This document shows, piece by piece, positions 1 to 9,385 of a DNA stretch of 64,000 nt (its first letter is position 1; each line of letters begins with the position of its first letter). The position numbers and the translations under genes were made by a program. Source of the stretch: Streptomyces venezuelae. Lineage in GTDB: Bacteria > Actinomycetota > Actinomycetes > Streptomycetales > Streptomycetaceae. The notes beneath the pieces were generated by a model that had not been told where the DNA came from, ran no database searches, and was given only the letters and a program-made list of their open reading frames with translations. The stretch is taken from the NCBI RefSeq assembly GCF_008642315.1, contig NZ_CP029192.1, forward strand, positions 1,302,001 through 1,366,000. Direction: 5' to 3'.

Positions 1-27
1 CGGTTTCTGCGGTTCCCCTCCCGGCCG

Positions 28-75
28 CGGGTGCGTCGTGGCTGGTCGCGCAGTTCCCCGCGCGCCCAACAGGGC
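28..75 (+). repeat. Dispersed Streptomyces short repeat, copy A
   Basis: This stretch carries the core GTCGCGCAGTTCCCCGCGC, which recurs at 17461-17504 and, inverted, at 19003-19053. It lies just past the stop codon of the minus-strand valS gene. This copy has a slightly altered end (GCGCGCCC instead of GCGCCCCT). Repeats of this form are common at gene ends in Streptomyces; a role in transcript termination or 3' end stability is inference. Confidence 0.6.
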
Positions 76-88
76 GCACCCTGCGCTC

Positions 89-2638
89 TCACATCGTCGC
101 CTCCACCCGCAGGTCGACCTCCGCTTCCCGTAGTTCGACCGCACCGACCCGGCCCGCTGCCCGCACGTCGCCCTCGGCCGACGCGAAGCGGTCCAGGGCG
201 GCGCGCGGTGCCGTGACCGTCAGCTTCCCGACCTCCGTGCGCATCGAGACCTTCGCCTCGGACTTGGCCCTGCGCACGGCCGCGAGGACCTGAGCGGCGG
301 TGGTCAGGATCGCCGGGTCGCCCGCCTGCCGCCGCAGCTCCGCCGCGTCCGGCCACGGCGCGCGGTGGACCGAGCCCTGCCGCCACCACGACCAGACCTC
401 TTCCGTGACGAACGGGAGGACCGGGGCGAAGAGGCGGAGCAGCGCGTCCAGCGCCGTGCGCAGGGCCGACCTCGCGGACGCGGTCGCCGCCGCGTCGCCG
501 TGGTCGCCGTACGCGCGGGCCTTGACCAGCTCGACGTAGTCGTCGCAGAAGTGCCAGAAGAACTGCTCCGTACGCTCCAGGGCGCGGGCGTAGTCGAAGG
601 TCTCGAAGGCCGCGGTGGCCTCGTCGACGGTCGACGCCAGCGCGGCGAGGAGCGCCCGGTCGAGCGGCTGCGTGACGTCGGACCCCGCGCCCGTCTCGCC
701 GAGGCTCAGGACGAATTTCCCGACGTTCAGGAGCTTCATGGCCAGCCGACGCCCGATCTTCATCTGGCCGGTGTCGAACGCCGTGTCCGTGCCGGGCCGG
801 CCGCTCGCCGCCCAGTAGCGGACCGCGTCCGAGCCGTACTGCTCCAGGAGGTGGCCCGGCGTGACCACATTGCCCTTGGTCTTCGACATCTTCTTGCGGT
901 CGGGGTCCAGGATCCAGCCGGAGATCGCCGCGTGCTTCCAGGGCAGCGCGTCGTGCCCGGTGTGGGCGCGCAGGACCGTGGCGAACAGCCAGGTGCGGAT
1001 GATCTCGTGGGACTGGGGGCGCAGGTCCATGGGGAAGACCCGCGCGAACAGGTCGGGGTCGCTTCGCCACTTCCCGGCGATCTGCGGCGTGAGCGACGAG
1101 GTGGCCCAGGTGTCCATGACGTCCGGGTCGCCGGTGAAGCCGTGCGGCTCGTCGCGCTGCGTCGCCTCGAAGCCGGGCGGGGTGTCGGTGCTCGGGTCGA
1201 CGGGCAGGGCGGAGCGGTCGGGGACCAGGGGGCGGGTGTGGTCGGGCTGCCCGGCGGCGTCCAGCGGGTACCAGACGGGGATCGGGACGCCGAAGAACCG
1301 CTGGCGGCTGATCAGCCAGTCGCCGTTGAGGCCGCCGACCCAGTTCTCGTAGCGGACCCTCATGTGCGGCGGGTGCCAGGCGAGTTCGGTGCCGCGGGCC
1401 AGGAGCCGGTCACGCAGGGCGGCGTCCCTGCCGCCGTTGCGGACGTACCACTGGCGGGTCGTGACGATCTCCAGGGGCTTGTCGCCCTTCTCGAAGAACT
1501 TGACCGCGTGCGTGACGGGGTGTGGTTCGCCGACCAGGTCGCCGCTCTCGCGCAGCATGGCGACGACGCGCTCCCGTGCGGTGTGCGCGGTGGCGCCCGC
1601 GAGTCGCGCGTACGCGGCGAGGGCGGCCTGCGACTCGACACCGGCCGGCGGATCAGCGAGGAAGCGGCCGTCCCAGCCGATGACCGGCCGGGTGGCGAGC
1701 CGCAGTTCGCGCCACCAGGTCACGTCGGTCGTGTCGCCGAACGTGCAGACCATCGCGAGGCCCGTGCCCTTGCCGGGCATCGCGAGGGGGTGCGGGACGA
1801 CGGGGACCTCGACGTCGAAGAGCGGGGTACGGACCGTCCTGCCGAACAGGTCCTGGTGGCGCTCGTCGTCCGGGTGGGCGACCAACGCGACGCAGGCGGG
1901 CAGAAGTTCGGGGCGCGTCGTCTCGATGAGGACGGAGCGGCCGCCGTCGGCCCGGAAGCGGAGCTCGTGGTACGCGGCGGTCCGCTCCCGGTCCTCCAGT
2001 TCGGCCTGCGCGACCGCGGTGCGGAAGGTGACGTCCCAGAGGGTGGGGGCCTGCGCGACGTAGGCGTCGCCGCGCTCCAGGCTCTCCAGGAACGCGTGCT
2101 GCGACGCGGCGCGCGCCTCTGCGTCGATGGTCTGGTAGCCGTGCGACCAGTCGACGGAGAGGCCGAGGTGGCGCCACAGCTCCTCGAAGGCCTTCTCGTC
2201 CTCGCCGGTGAGCCGTTCGCACAGCTCGATGAAGTTCCGGCGCGAGAGGGGCAGTTGGTGCTTGCCGGGCTTGTCGGGCGGGGTGAAGTCGGGGTCGTAC
2301 GGCAGGGCGGGGTCGCAGCGGACGCCGAAGTGGTTCTGGACGCGGCGCTCCGTCGGCAGCCCGTTGTCGTCCCACCCCATGGGGTAGAAGACTTCCTTGC
2401 CGCGCATGCGCTGGTAGCGGGCGATCGTGTCGGTGTGCGTGTACGAGAAGACATGGCCGACGTGGAGCGAGCCGCTGACGGTCGGCGGCGGCGTGTCGAT
2501 GGAGAAGACCTCGTCCCGGGTCTTCGAGCGGTCGAAGGTGAATACGCCCGACTCGTCCCATCGCCGAGACCACTTCTCTTCGAGCCCGTCGAGGACGGGC
2601 TTCTCGGGGACGCCTGCACGGCGATGGGTGTCTGCCAT
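89..2638 (-). CDS. valS: Valyl-tRNA synthetase, archaeal/rickettsial-type lineage
   Basis: Class I aminoacyl-tRNA synthetase of 849 residues charging tRNA-Val in the cytosol. The signature HVGH sits at residues 59-62 and KMSKTKGN at about 582-589. Between them are the connective editing domain and the catalytic Rossmann core. The sequence GWDDNGLPTERRVQ after HVGH replaces the usual bacterial GMDHAGIATQ, which places it in the archaeal/rickettsial-like ValRS group rather than the common actinobacterial type. It also ends soon after the anticodon-binding domain, with no obvious long C-terminal coiled coil. The start MADTHRR at 2638 is preferred; a longer reading to 2698 adds a low-quality Gly/Arg-rich extension. 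Whether a second, canonical ValRS exists elsewhere cannot be seen here. Confidence 0.93.
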   Translation of the reverse strand: MADTHRRAGVPEKPVLDGLEEKWSRRWDESGVFTFDRSKTRDEVFSIDTPPPTVSGSLHVGHVFSYTHTDTIARYQRMRGKEVFYPMGWDDNGLPTERRVQNHFGVRCDPALPYDPDFTPPDKPGKHQLPLSRRNFIELCERLTGEDEKAFEELWRHLGLSVDWSHGYQTIDAEARAASQHAFLESLERGDAYVAQAPTLWDVTFRTAVAQAELEDRERTAAYHELRFRADGGRSVLIETTRPELLPACVALVAHPDDERHQDLFGRTVRTPLFDVEVPVVPHPLAMPGKGTGLAMVCTFGDTTDVTWWRELRLATRPVIGWDGRFLADPPAGVESQAALAAYARLAGATAHTARERVVAMLRESGDLVGEPHPVTHAVKFFEKGDKPLEIVTTRQWYVRNGGRDAALRDRLLARGTELAWHPPHMRVRYENWVGGLNGDWLISRQRFFGVPIPVWYPLDAAGQPDHTRPLVPDRSALPVDPSTDTPPGFEATQRDEPHGFTGDPDVMDTWATSSLTPQIAGKWRSDPDLFARVFPMDLRPQSHEIIRTWLFATVLRAHTGHDALPWKHAAISGWILDPDRKKMSKTKGNVVTPGHLLEQYGSDAVRYWAASGRPGTDTAFDTGQMKIGRRLAMKLLNVGKFVLSLGETGAGSDVTQPLDRALLAALASTVDEATAAFETFDYARALERTEQFFWHFCDDYVELVKARAYGDHGDAAATASARSALRTALDALLRLFAPVLPFVTEEVWSWWRQGSVHRAPWPDAAELRRQAGDPAILTTAAQVLAAVRRAKSEAKVSMRTEVGKLTVTAPRAALDRFASAEGDVRAAGRVGAVELREAEVDLRVEATM

Positions 2639-2714
2639 GCCTCTGGATGCTATCCATGCGCGCCGACCGCAGGCGCCCCCTTTTCCTTCCCGGCCCACGT
2701 CGGCCGGGGCCCCG

Positions 2715-4772
2715 TCAGACCGTACGGATCGCCGGGTCGCTCACGCCCGCCGCGCCGGTCTCCACGTGCCCGGCAAGACGCCGCAGGAACCCGGCGTCCG
2801 CGTCGGACTTCACCGTCAGGTCGTACCAGCGCTTGGTCGCGCGAAGGTCGACGGTGTGCTCGACGGAGGAGCCGGCCTTGACCTTGAAGGTCTGGCCCGC
2901 GCCGCCGTAGGCGTTGGTCACCGTGAGGTTCACATCGGTGCTGCCCGCGTTCTTCAGGGTCAGCTTGATGTTGCCCGTGGTGCCGTCGTGGCGGGCGATC
3001 ACCTCGGGGCCCGCCTTCTTGCCGGGGCCCTTGAAGGTGCGCAGGAACCCGTTGGGGCCGAAGACGGAGAGGTCGTAGGCGTCCTTGGAGTACTTCGAGT
3101 TCCAGGTGTCGGAGACGGACTTGCCGGCCTCCGTGGTGTACGTCCAGGGGCCGTCGGTGCGGTTGGCGGAGCGCACGTGGAAGCAGACTCCGGCCTTGGC
3201 GCCGCCGCTGAACGTGAGCGTGAACTTTCCGGCGGCGGCGTCCGCGGCGCCGTCCACCAGCGGGACGTACGGCAGCGCGCGGGCGGGCCGGGAACCGGCC
3301 TCCTGCTTGGGCAGCGCCGGGTTCGCGGGCGCCTTGGGCACGTAGTCGTCGTGGCGCTCCTTGTCCGGCGGCTCGTAGGCGGCCGTGTCGGGGAGCTTCG
3401 CGGGGTCCATGTCCTTGCCGCTGAAGTCGAAGGCGGACGTGAGGTCGCCGCAGATCGCGCGGCGCCACGGCGAGATGTTGGGCTCCTTGACGCCGAAGCG
3501 CGTCTCCATGAACCGGATGATCGACGTGTGGTCGAAGACCTCGGAGTTCACGAAGCCGCCGGTGCTCCACGGCGAGACGACGATCATCGGGACGCGCTGG
3601 CCGAGGCCGTAGTGCCCGGCCGCGTAACCGGCGCTGCCGGCGTGGTAGTCGAGGGTCGTGGCGACCGTGGACTTGCCCTGGTTGGCGTCCTTGGGAACGT
3701 ACGGCGGGACGATGTGGTCGAAGTAGCCGTCGTTCTCGTCGTAGGTGATGAACAGGGCCGTCTTCGCCCACACCTCGGGGTTGGAGGTGAGCGCGTCCAG
3801 GACCTGTGCGATGTACCAGGCGCCGTAGTTCACGGGCCAGTTGGGGTGTTCGCAGAACGCCTCGGGTGCGGCGATGTAGGAGACCTGCGGGAGCTTGTCG
3901 GCCTTCACGTCGGCCTTGAGGAGGTCGAAGTAGCCGTCGCCCGCCTTGGCGTTGGTGCCGGTGCGGGCCTTGTCGTAGAGCGGGTCGCCGGGCTTGGCGT
4001 TGCGGTACTTGTTGAAGTAGAGGAGCGAGTTGTCGCCGTAGTTGCCGCGGTAGGCGTCGTTGATCCAGCCCCAGTGTCCGGCCGCGTCCAGGCCGTCGCC
4101 GATGTCCTGGTAGACCTTCCAGCTCACGCCCGCCTGCTCCAGGCGCTCGGCGTACGTCGTCCAGTCGTACCCCGCCTCCTGGTTGCCGAGGACCGGGCCG
4201 CCGCCCTTGCCGTCGTTGCCGACGTGCCCGGTGAGCATGTAGTAGCGGTTGGGGTCGGTCGCGCCCATGAACGAACAGTGGTAGTCGTCGCAGACCGTGA
4301 AGGCGTCGGCGAGCGCGTAGTGGAACGGGATGTCGTCCCGCTCCAGGTACGCCATCGTGCGCTCGGACTTGGCGGGGATCCACTGGTCGTACGCGCCGCT
4401 GTTGAACGCCTTGTGGCCGCCGGCCCAGTCGTGGTCGAGGCCCGCGATGAACTGCATGCCGAGGTTCTCGGCGTCCGGGTGGAAGGGCAGCACTTCCTTG
4501 CCGCCGTTCGGCTGGTGCCAGACCGGCTTGCCGTTCGGCAGTGTCACCGGGCGCGGGTCGCCGAAGCCGCGGACGCCCTTCAGCTTGCCGAAGTAGTGGT
4601 CGAAAGAACGGTTCTCCTGCATGAGCACCACGACGTGCTCGACGTCCTTGATGGTGCCGGAGGCGCGCCGGGCCGGAAGGGACGCGGCGCGGGCGATGCT
4701 CTGGTTGAGCATGGCGAACGTCGCGGTGCCGCCGGCCAGCTGCATGAAGCGGCGCCGATTGAGTTCAGGCAT
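2715..4772 (-). CDS. Tat-exported phosphocholine-specific phospholipase C
   Basis: Protein of 685 residues of the non-haemolytic, phosphocholine-specific phospholipase C / acid phosphatase-like phosphoesterase family, which hydrolyses phosphatidylcholine to diacylglycerol and phosphocholine outside the cell. The N-terminus MPELNRRRFMQLAGG is a twin-arginine signal. The catalytic alpha/beta domain begins with VEHVVVLMQENRSFDHYFG, the family's metal-binding start, and includes ITYDENDGYFDH and HYGLGQRVP. Two C-terminal beta-sandwich domains (from about residue 500) match the family's usual DUF756 pair. The start at 4772 is chosen because upstream codons lack a signal peptide. A PHO-box-like direct repeat lies about 85 bp upstream, so phosphate control is plausible. 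It is divergent from the Mg2+ ATPase gene. Confidence 0.92.
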   Translation of the reverse strand: MPELNRRRFMQLAGGTATFAMLNQSIARAASLPARRASGTIKDVEHVVVLMQENRSFDHYFGKLKGVRGFGDPRPVTLPNGKPVWHQPNGGKEVLPFHPDAENLGMQFIAGLDHDWAGGHKAFNSGAYDQWIPAKSERTMAYLERDDIPFHYALADAFTVCDDYHCSFMGATDPNRYYMLTGHVGNDGKGGGPVLGNQEAGYDWTTYAERLEQAGVSWKVYQDIGDGLDAAGHWGWINDAYRGNYGDNSLLYFNKYRNAKPGDPLYDKARTGTNAKAGDGYFDLLKADVKADKLPQVSYIAAPEAFCEHPNWPVNYGAWYIAQVLDALTSNPEVWAKTALFITYDENDGYFDHIVPPYVPKDANQGKSTVATTLDYHAGSAGYAAGHYGLGQRVPMIVVSPWSTGGFVNSEVFDHTSIIRFMETRFGVKEPNISPWRRAICGDLTSAFDFSGKDMDPAKLPDTAAYEPPDKERHDDYVPKAPANPALPKQEAGSRPARALPYVPLVDGAADAAAGKFTLTFSGGAKAGVCFHVRSANRTDGPWTYTTEAGKSVSDTWNSKYSKDAYDLSVFGPNGFLRTFKGPGKKAGPEVIARHDGTTGNIKLTLKNAGSTDVNLTVTNAYGGAGQTFKVKAGSSVEHTVDLRATKRWYDLTVKSDADAGFLRRLAGHVETGAAGVSDPAIRTV

Positions 4773-5351
4773 GACTATTCCGACCTCGTGTTTTGTGGGG
4801 GACGCGAGCGGGGTGAAGTGTGCCAAGGGGAGCAAGCGATACGGAAGGGGCTGTGACGGGCGTGTGAAGAGAAGTCCAACCCTTGATGGGCACGACACAA
4901 GTCCCGGGCATTCAGGGCGAAGGTCCCATATTTGACATAGGGGAATGCGCGTGACTCACTTGGCCGTGCACCGTTCCGTGGTGCGTTCTGCTCCGTCCCG
5001 CGATCGCAAGGAGGTGTTCGGGATGAGTCCCGAAGGAAGTCCTTGCGCCAGCGGTGATCTTCTCCGGTGATCTTCACTGAGGCTGCGTTCCGCAGCTGAC
5101 AGCCGCCCTCCGTGGCCGCTGGTCGTATCACGTGGGTTTCGGCCGCTTCGTGCCGCCGCCCCCGAGGCACTCCCGCTCGCCGTCTTTCCATGCGTTTCCC
5201 CTGCTCCGCCGTGCCGTGGCCACGACGGCGACACCCCTGTCGACGTCGATGTGCCTCCGCCACCCCGGAGATTTCTTCACCCCGCATTCACACATCCACG
5301 TCCTCGTGCCCGGGTTTGCCTCGTCATGCCCGGCACGGAGGGAGGTTTGCC
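4773..5351. other. Divergent intergenic region with possible leader structure
   Basis: The 579 bp between phospholipase C and the Mg2+ ATPase contain no convincing gene. The ATPase side holds a direct repeat GGTGATCTTC at 5053-5062 and 5066-5075, followed by a perfect hairpin GCTGCG-TTC-CGCAGC at 5082-5096, about 255 bp before the ATPase start. A long structured leader would suit Mg2+ sensing, but I could not match it to the M-box consensus. Confidence 0.4.
4852..4870 (-). promoter_or_regulatory. Possible PHO box upstream of phospholipase C
   Basis: On the minus strand two TCACA units (CTTCACAC and CGTCACAG) are spaced exactly 11 nt apart. That is the spacing of PhoP direct-repeat units (GTTCACC-like) in Streptomyces. 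The units are imperfect, so this is a suggestion only; phospholipase C genes are reasonable PhoP targets. Confidence 0.3.
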
Positions 5352-8081
5352 ATGAACAAGCTGATTCCCCCGGTACGCCTGGCCCCGCCAGGCGAGAACC
5401 CCCGCCCCACCCCCCGCACCCGCAAGGCCGCCGAACTGGACGCACGCACCCGTGAGGTCGGCGCCCGACTCGCCGAACTCAGCGCGCTCCCGGCCCGCGA
5501 CGTGCTGCGCGAGCTCAACTCCACGACGCGCGGCCTGCGTCAGGACCAGGTCCTTGAGCGCATCGAGCGGTACGGCGAGAACACCGTCGCCCACGAGCGC
5601 GCCCCGCACTGGACCGTGCAACTCGCCAAGTCCTTCTGGAACCCCTTCATCGGGGTGCTCGTCGTGCTCGCCGCCGTCATGTACTGGCAGGACCCGGCCG
5701 ACCCCGGCGTCTACATCCTCACCTCGATGGTGCTGATCAGCGCGTTGCTCCGGTTCTGGCAGGAGTTCCGCTCCTCCCGGTCGGCCGAGGCCTTGAAGAA
5801 GCTGGTCACCACGGACTGCGCGGTGCAGCGGCGCTGGAGCGAGACCGCCACCACCGAAGAGATCCCGATGGAGCAGGTCGTCCCCGGCGACCTGGTGCGG
5901 CTCGCCGCCGGCGACCTCGTCCCGGCCGACCTGCGGCTCCTCACCGCCAAGGACCTGATGGTGAGCCAGGCCGCCCTGTCCGGCGAGTCGCTGCCCGTCG
6001 CCAAGGCCGACACGCGCGCCCACGACCTGGGCCAGCGGACCACCACGGACCCCGTGGAGGCCGACAACCTCTGCCTGACGGGCACATCGGTGACGTCCGG
6101 CACGGCGACCGGCGTCGTCGTCGCGACCGGCGCGCACACCTACTTCGGCTCCATGGCGAGCGCCCTTACCGGTGCCCGCCCGCAGACCGCCTTCGACACC
6201 GGCGTGCGCCGCGTCAGCTTCCTGCTGATCCGCTTCATGCTGGTGATGGTCCCGGTCGTCTTCGCGATCAACGGGTTCACCAAGGGCGACTGGGACCAGG
6301 CGCTGCTGTTCTCGATCTCCGTGGCGGTGGGCCTCACCCCCGAGATGCTGCCGATGGTCGTGTCGGCCAACCTGGCGCGCGGAGCCGTCGCCATGTCGAA
6401 GCACCAGGTCGTCGTCAAGCAGCTCAACGCGATCCAGAACCTCGGCGCGATGGACGTCCTGTGCACCGACAAGACGGGCACCCTCACCGAGGACCGCATC
6501 GTCCTGGACCGCTACCTCGGCACGCGCGGCGAGGAGGACCGCGAGGTCCTCGAGTACGCGTATCTGAACTCCCACTTCCAGACGGGACTCCGCAACCTCA
6601 TGGACCAGGCGGTCATCGACCGGGTCGACGAGGCCGAGGAGGTTGTCGTCGACCATCTCTTCACGATGATCGACGAGATCCCCTTCGACTTCGCACGCCG
6701 TCGCATGTCCGTGGTCCTGCGCCGCAACGAAATCTCCGGCCCCGTCTTCGAGCACACGCTCATCACCAAGGGCGCGGTCGAGGAGGTCCTCGACCGGTGC
6801 GGCCACATGATGGACGGCGGCGAGCGCGTGCAGCTCACCCGGCAGCTGCGCGCACACGTCACGCACCTCACCGACCGCCACAACCGGGAGGGCCTGCGGG
6901 TCCTCGCGGTCGCCATCCGCACCTTCCCCGTCGACCCCGACACCCCCGAGCGCGAGACCTACTCGGTGGCCGACGAGACGGAGCTGACGCTCGTCGGGTT
7001 CCTCGCCTTCCTCGACCCGCCGAAGAAGGACGCGGCGGACGCGCTGCGGGCGCTCGCCGAGAACGGCGTCGCGGTCAAGGTCGTCACAGGCGACAACGAA
7101 CTGGTCGCCGCGCGTGTCTGCGCCGACGTCGGCCTCGACGCGGGCGAGCTGGTCACCGGCGCCGTCGTCGATCTGGTCGACGACGGCGAGCTGATCGAAC
7201 TGGCCCGTGGGACCACGGTGTTCGCGAAGGTCAACCCGGTCCAGAAGGCACGGATCGTGCGCGCGCTGAAGGCGGACGGACACACAGTCGGCTTCCTCGG
7301 GGACGGCATCAACGACGCGGCGGCGCTGCGCGAGGCGGACGTGGGCGTCTCCGTCGACACGGCGGTGGACATCGCGAAGGAGTCCGCGGACATCATCCTC
7401 CTGAAGAAGGACCTGATGGTCCTGGAGCGGGGTGTGTTGATGGGCCGTCAGACGTTCGGCAACACCATCAAGTACATCAAGATGACGGCGTCGTCGAACT
7501 TCGGGAACGTCTTCTCGGTCCTGGTCGCATCGGCCTTCATCCCCTTCCAGCCGATGCTCGCCATCCACCTCCTGGTGCAGAACCTCTGCTACGACGTCAG
7601 CCAGCTGGCGATCCCGTGGGACCGCATGGACAAGGAGTACCTGAAGAAGCCGCGGACGTGGGACGCGCGGGGCATCGGCCGGTTCATGGTGCGCGTCGGC
7701 CCGATCAGCTCGGTCTTCGACATCACGACCTTCGTGGTCCTCTGGCACGTCTTCGGGGCGGACTCCCCCGCGGAGCAGACCCTGTTCCAGACGGGCTGGT
7801 TCGTCGAGGGACTGCTGTCCCAGACCCTCATCGTGCACATGATCCGCACCCGGAAGATCCCGTTCATCCAGTCCCGCGCCTCGCTGCCGGTCCTGGTGAT
7901 GACCGGCGCGGTGATGCTCCTCGGCCTCTGGCTGCCGTTCTCGCCGCTCGCCGGGGCGCTGTCGATGGAGCCGCTGCCGATGAGCTACTTCCCGTGGCTG
8001 GCCGGAACGCTGCTCGCGTACTGCGCGCTCACCCAGGTGGTGAAGGGCTGGTACATCCGGCGCTACCACGACTGGCTGTAG
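5352..8081 (+). CDS. mgtA: Magnesium-translocating P-type ATPase
   Basis: Type IIIB P-type ATPase of 909 residues importing Mg2+ across the cytoplasmic membrane. An N-terminal cation-ATPase domain is followed by paired membrane segments. The actuator loop contains SGES; the phosphorylation motif CTDKTGTLTED has its catalytic Asp at residue 373. The nucleotide-binding domain follows, with the hinge GDGINDAAALREAD and the C-terminal helices (FGNVFSVLVAS onward). The start ATG at 5352 follows a strong GGAGGGAGG ribosome site; an open frame upstream of it is GC-driven and lacks family similarity. Length matches MgtA/MgtB. No mgtC neighbour is present. Confidence 0.95.
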   Translation: MNKLIPPVRLAPPGENPRPTPRTRKAAELDARTREVGARLAELSALPARDVLRELNSTTRGLRQDQVLERIERYGENTVAHERAPHWTVQLAKSFWNPFIGVLVVLAAVMYWQDPADPGVYILTSMVLISALLRFWQEFRSSRSAEALKKLVTTDCAVQRRWSETATTEEIPMEQVVPGDLVRLAAGDLVPADLRLLTAKDLMVSQAALSGESLPVAKADTRAHDLGQRTTTDPVEADNLCLTGTSVTSGTATGVVVATGAHTYFGSMASALTGARPQTAFDTGVRRVSFLLIRFMLVMVPVVFAINGFTKGDWDQALLFSISVAVGLTPEMLPMVVSANLARGAVAMSKHQVVVKQLNAIQNLGAMDVLCTDKTGTLTEDRIVLDRYLGTRGEEDREVLEYAYLNSHFQTGLRNLMDQAVIDRVDEAEEVVVDHLFTMIDEIPFDFARRRMSVVLRRNEISGPVFEHTLITKGAVEEVLDRCGHMMDGGERVQLTRQLRAHVTHLTDRHNREGLRVLAVAIRTFPVDPDTPERETYSVADETELTLVGFLAFLDPPKKDAADALRALAENGVAVKVVTGDNELVAARVCADVGLDAGELVTGAVVDLVDDGELIELARGTTVFAKVNPVQKARIVRALKADGHTVGFLGDGINDAAALREADVGVSVDTAVDIAKESADIILLKKDLMVLERGVLMGRQTFGNTIKYIKMTASSNFGNVFSVLVASAFIPFQPMLAIHLLVQNLCYDVSQLAIPWDRMDKEYLKKPRTWDARGIGRFMVRVGPISSVFDITTFVVLWHVFGADSPAEQTLFQTGWFVEGLLSQTLIVHMIRTRKIPFIQSRASLPVLVMTGAVMLLGLWLPFSPLAGALSMEPLPMSYFPWLAGTLLAYCALTQVVKGWYIRRYHDWL

Positions 8082-8142
8082 CAGCCACCCGGATACCTCC
8101 GGCACCTTGTAAAACCAGGTGCCGTGGGCAACCATGCACGGC

Positions 8143-9378
8143 ATGACTGTGCGCGTCCACGGCACCTGCGCCCCGGGCTTCGAGGGCGTGCGAGCGGAGT
8201 TCGAGCGGAGCTTCGCCGAGCGCGACGAGCTCGGGGCGGCCGTCGCGGCCACCGTCGGCGGTGAGCTCGTCGTCGACCTGTGGGGCGGCGACGCGGACCG
8301 GACCGGCACCCGCCCCTGGGAGCGGGACACCCTGGTCAACGTCTACTCCACGACCAAGGGCATGACCTCACTCTGCGCCCATCTTCTGGTGGACCGCGGC
8401 GAGTTGGACCTGGACGCTCCGGTCACGCGGTACTGGCCCGAGTTCGCCGACGCGGGGAAGGCCGACATCCCGGTGCGCTGGCTGCTCAGCCACCGTGCCG
8501 GGCTCATCGCGCCGGGCGAGCCGATGGCGCCGGGCGCGGTGTACGACTGGGAGAAGGTGACCGAGGCACTGGCGGCGACGCGGCCGTGGTGGCGCCCCGG
8601 CACCGCCCAGGGCTACCACGCGGTGACCTTCGGGTTCCTGGTCGGCGAGGTCGTGCGGCGGATCACGGGAGTCTCGCTCGGGACGTTCCTGCGCACCGAG
8701 GTGACCGGCCCGCTGGGCGCCGACGTCCACGTCGGCACGCAGGAGAGCGAGCACGGGCGGTGCGCGGACATGGCGCCGCCCCTTTCGCGCGAGGCGCCGC
8801 CCTCCTCCACGCCACCCTCGCCCGCGTCCTCGCGGACCGTGTTCGGCGACGTGCCGAAGCCTCCCGTCACCGGCCTGTCGGACCACCCGATGGCGCCGGC
8901 CACCCTAGCCCTCCAGTACCTGCCGCTCGGCGACGTGAACGCCGCGGCCTACCGGTGCGCGGAGATCCCCGCCGCCAACGGACACGCCACCGCTCGCGGA
9001 ATCGCCGCCGTGTACGCGGAGTTGGCGTGCGGACGGCTCCTCTCGTCCGGCGCGGTGGAGCGGCTGCGCACCTGCCAGAGCGACGGCGACGAGCCGGACC
9101 TCGTCCTGCGGACGGGCACCTCGCTGGCCGACACATGGCCGTGGGGCCTCGGCTACATGCTCAACCAGTATGGCCAGGCGGGCCCCAACCCGCGGGCGTT
9201 CGGGCACGGCGGCGCGGGCGGGTCGTACGCCTTCGCCGACCCGGAGAACGGCGTCTCGTACGCGTACACGATGAACCGCATGGGCGCGGGCACCTCGGGC
9301 GAGGACCTGCGCAGCGTCCACCTGGTAGGCGCGCTGTACGAGGGGCTGCGCGAACGGGGTCCCGTGCGCGGCAGATGA
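8143..9378 (+). CDS. Serine beta-lactamase-fold esterase/hydrolase
   Basis: Member of the beta-lactamase-related serine hydrolase family (class C beta-lactamase / EstB-like), about 411 residues. The nucleophile motif STTK is in VYSTTKGMTS, a GYHAVT segment occupies the place of the YxN/YxS motif, and FGHGGAGGS corresponds to the third active-site box. No signal peptide is visible, which favours a cytoplasmic esterase over a secreted beta-lactamase. The start MTVRVHG at 8143 is chosen; MHG at 8134 is also possible and no strong ribosome site decides it. The DinB-like gene starts 7 bp downstream, so the two are probably co-transcribed. Substrate unknown. Confidence 0.85.
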   Translation: MTVRVHGTCAPGFEGVRAEFERSFAERDELGAAVAATVGGELVVDLWGGDADRTGTRPWERDTLVNVYSTTKGMTSLCAHLLVDRGELDLDAPVTRYWPEFADAGKADIPVRWLLSHRAGLIAPGEPMAPGAVYDWEKVTEALAATRPWWRPGTAQGYHAVTFGFLVGEVVRRITGVSLGTFLRTEVTGPLGADVHVGTQESEHGRCADMAPPLSREAPPSSTPPSPASSRTVFGDVPKPPVTGLSDHPMAPATLALQYLPLGDVNAAAYRCAEIPAANGHATARGIAAVYAELACGRLLSSGAVERLRTCQSDGDEPDLVLRTGTSLADTWPWGLGYMLNQYGQAGPNPRAFGHGGAGGSYAFADPENGVSYAYTMNRMGAGTSGEDLRSVHLVGALYEGLRERGPVRGR

Positions 9379-9385
9379 TGGGCGC

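Noticed and set aside
365..2881. Very long open frame on the plus strand opposite valS
   Set aside because: High-GC sequence keeps antisense frames open; its product is Arg/Gly/Val-rich without any family motif, whereas the minus-strand valS has all class I motifs.
2427..4856. Long plus-strand frame opposite phospholipase C
   Set aside because: Antisense shadow, Val/Gly/Arg-rich composition, no motif; phospholipase C on the other strand is complete.
5041..5110. M-box Mg2+ riboswitch before mgtA
   Set aside because: Repeat and hairpin exist, but the conserved M-box segments could not be recognised.
5277..8339. 1,020-codon minus-strand frame opposite mgtA
   Set aside because: Shadow of the mgtA reading frame with low-complexity Arg/Asp/Val composition.
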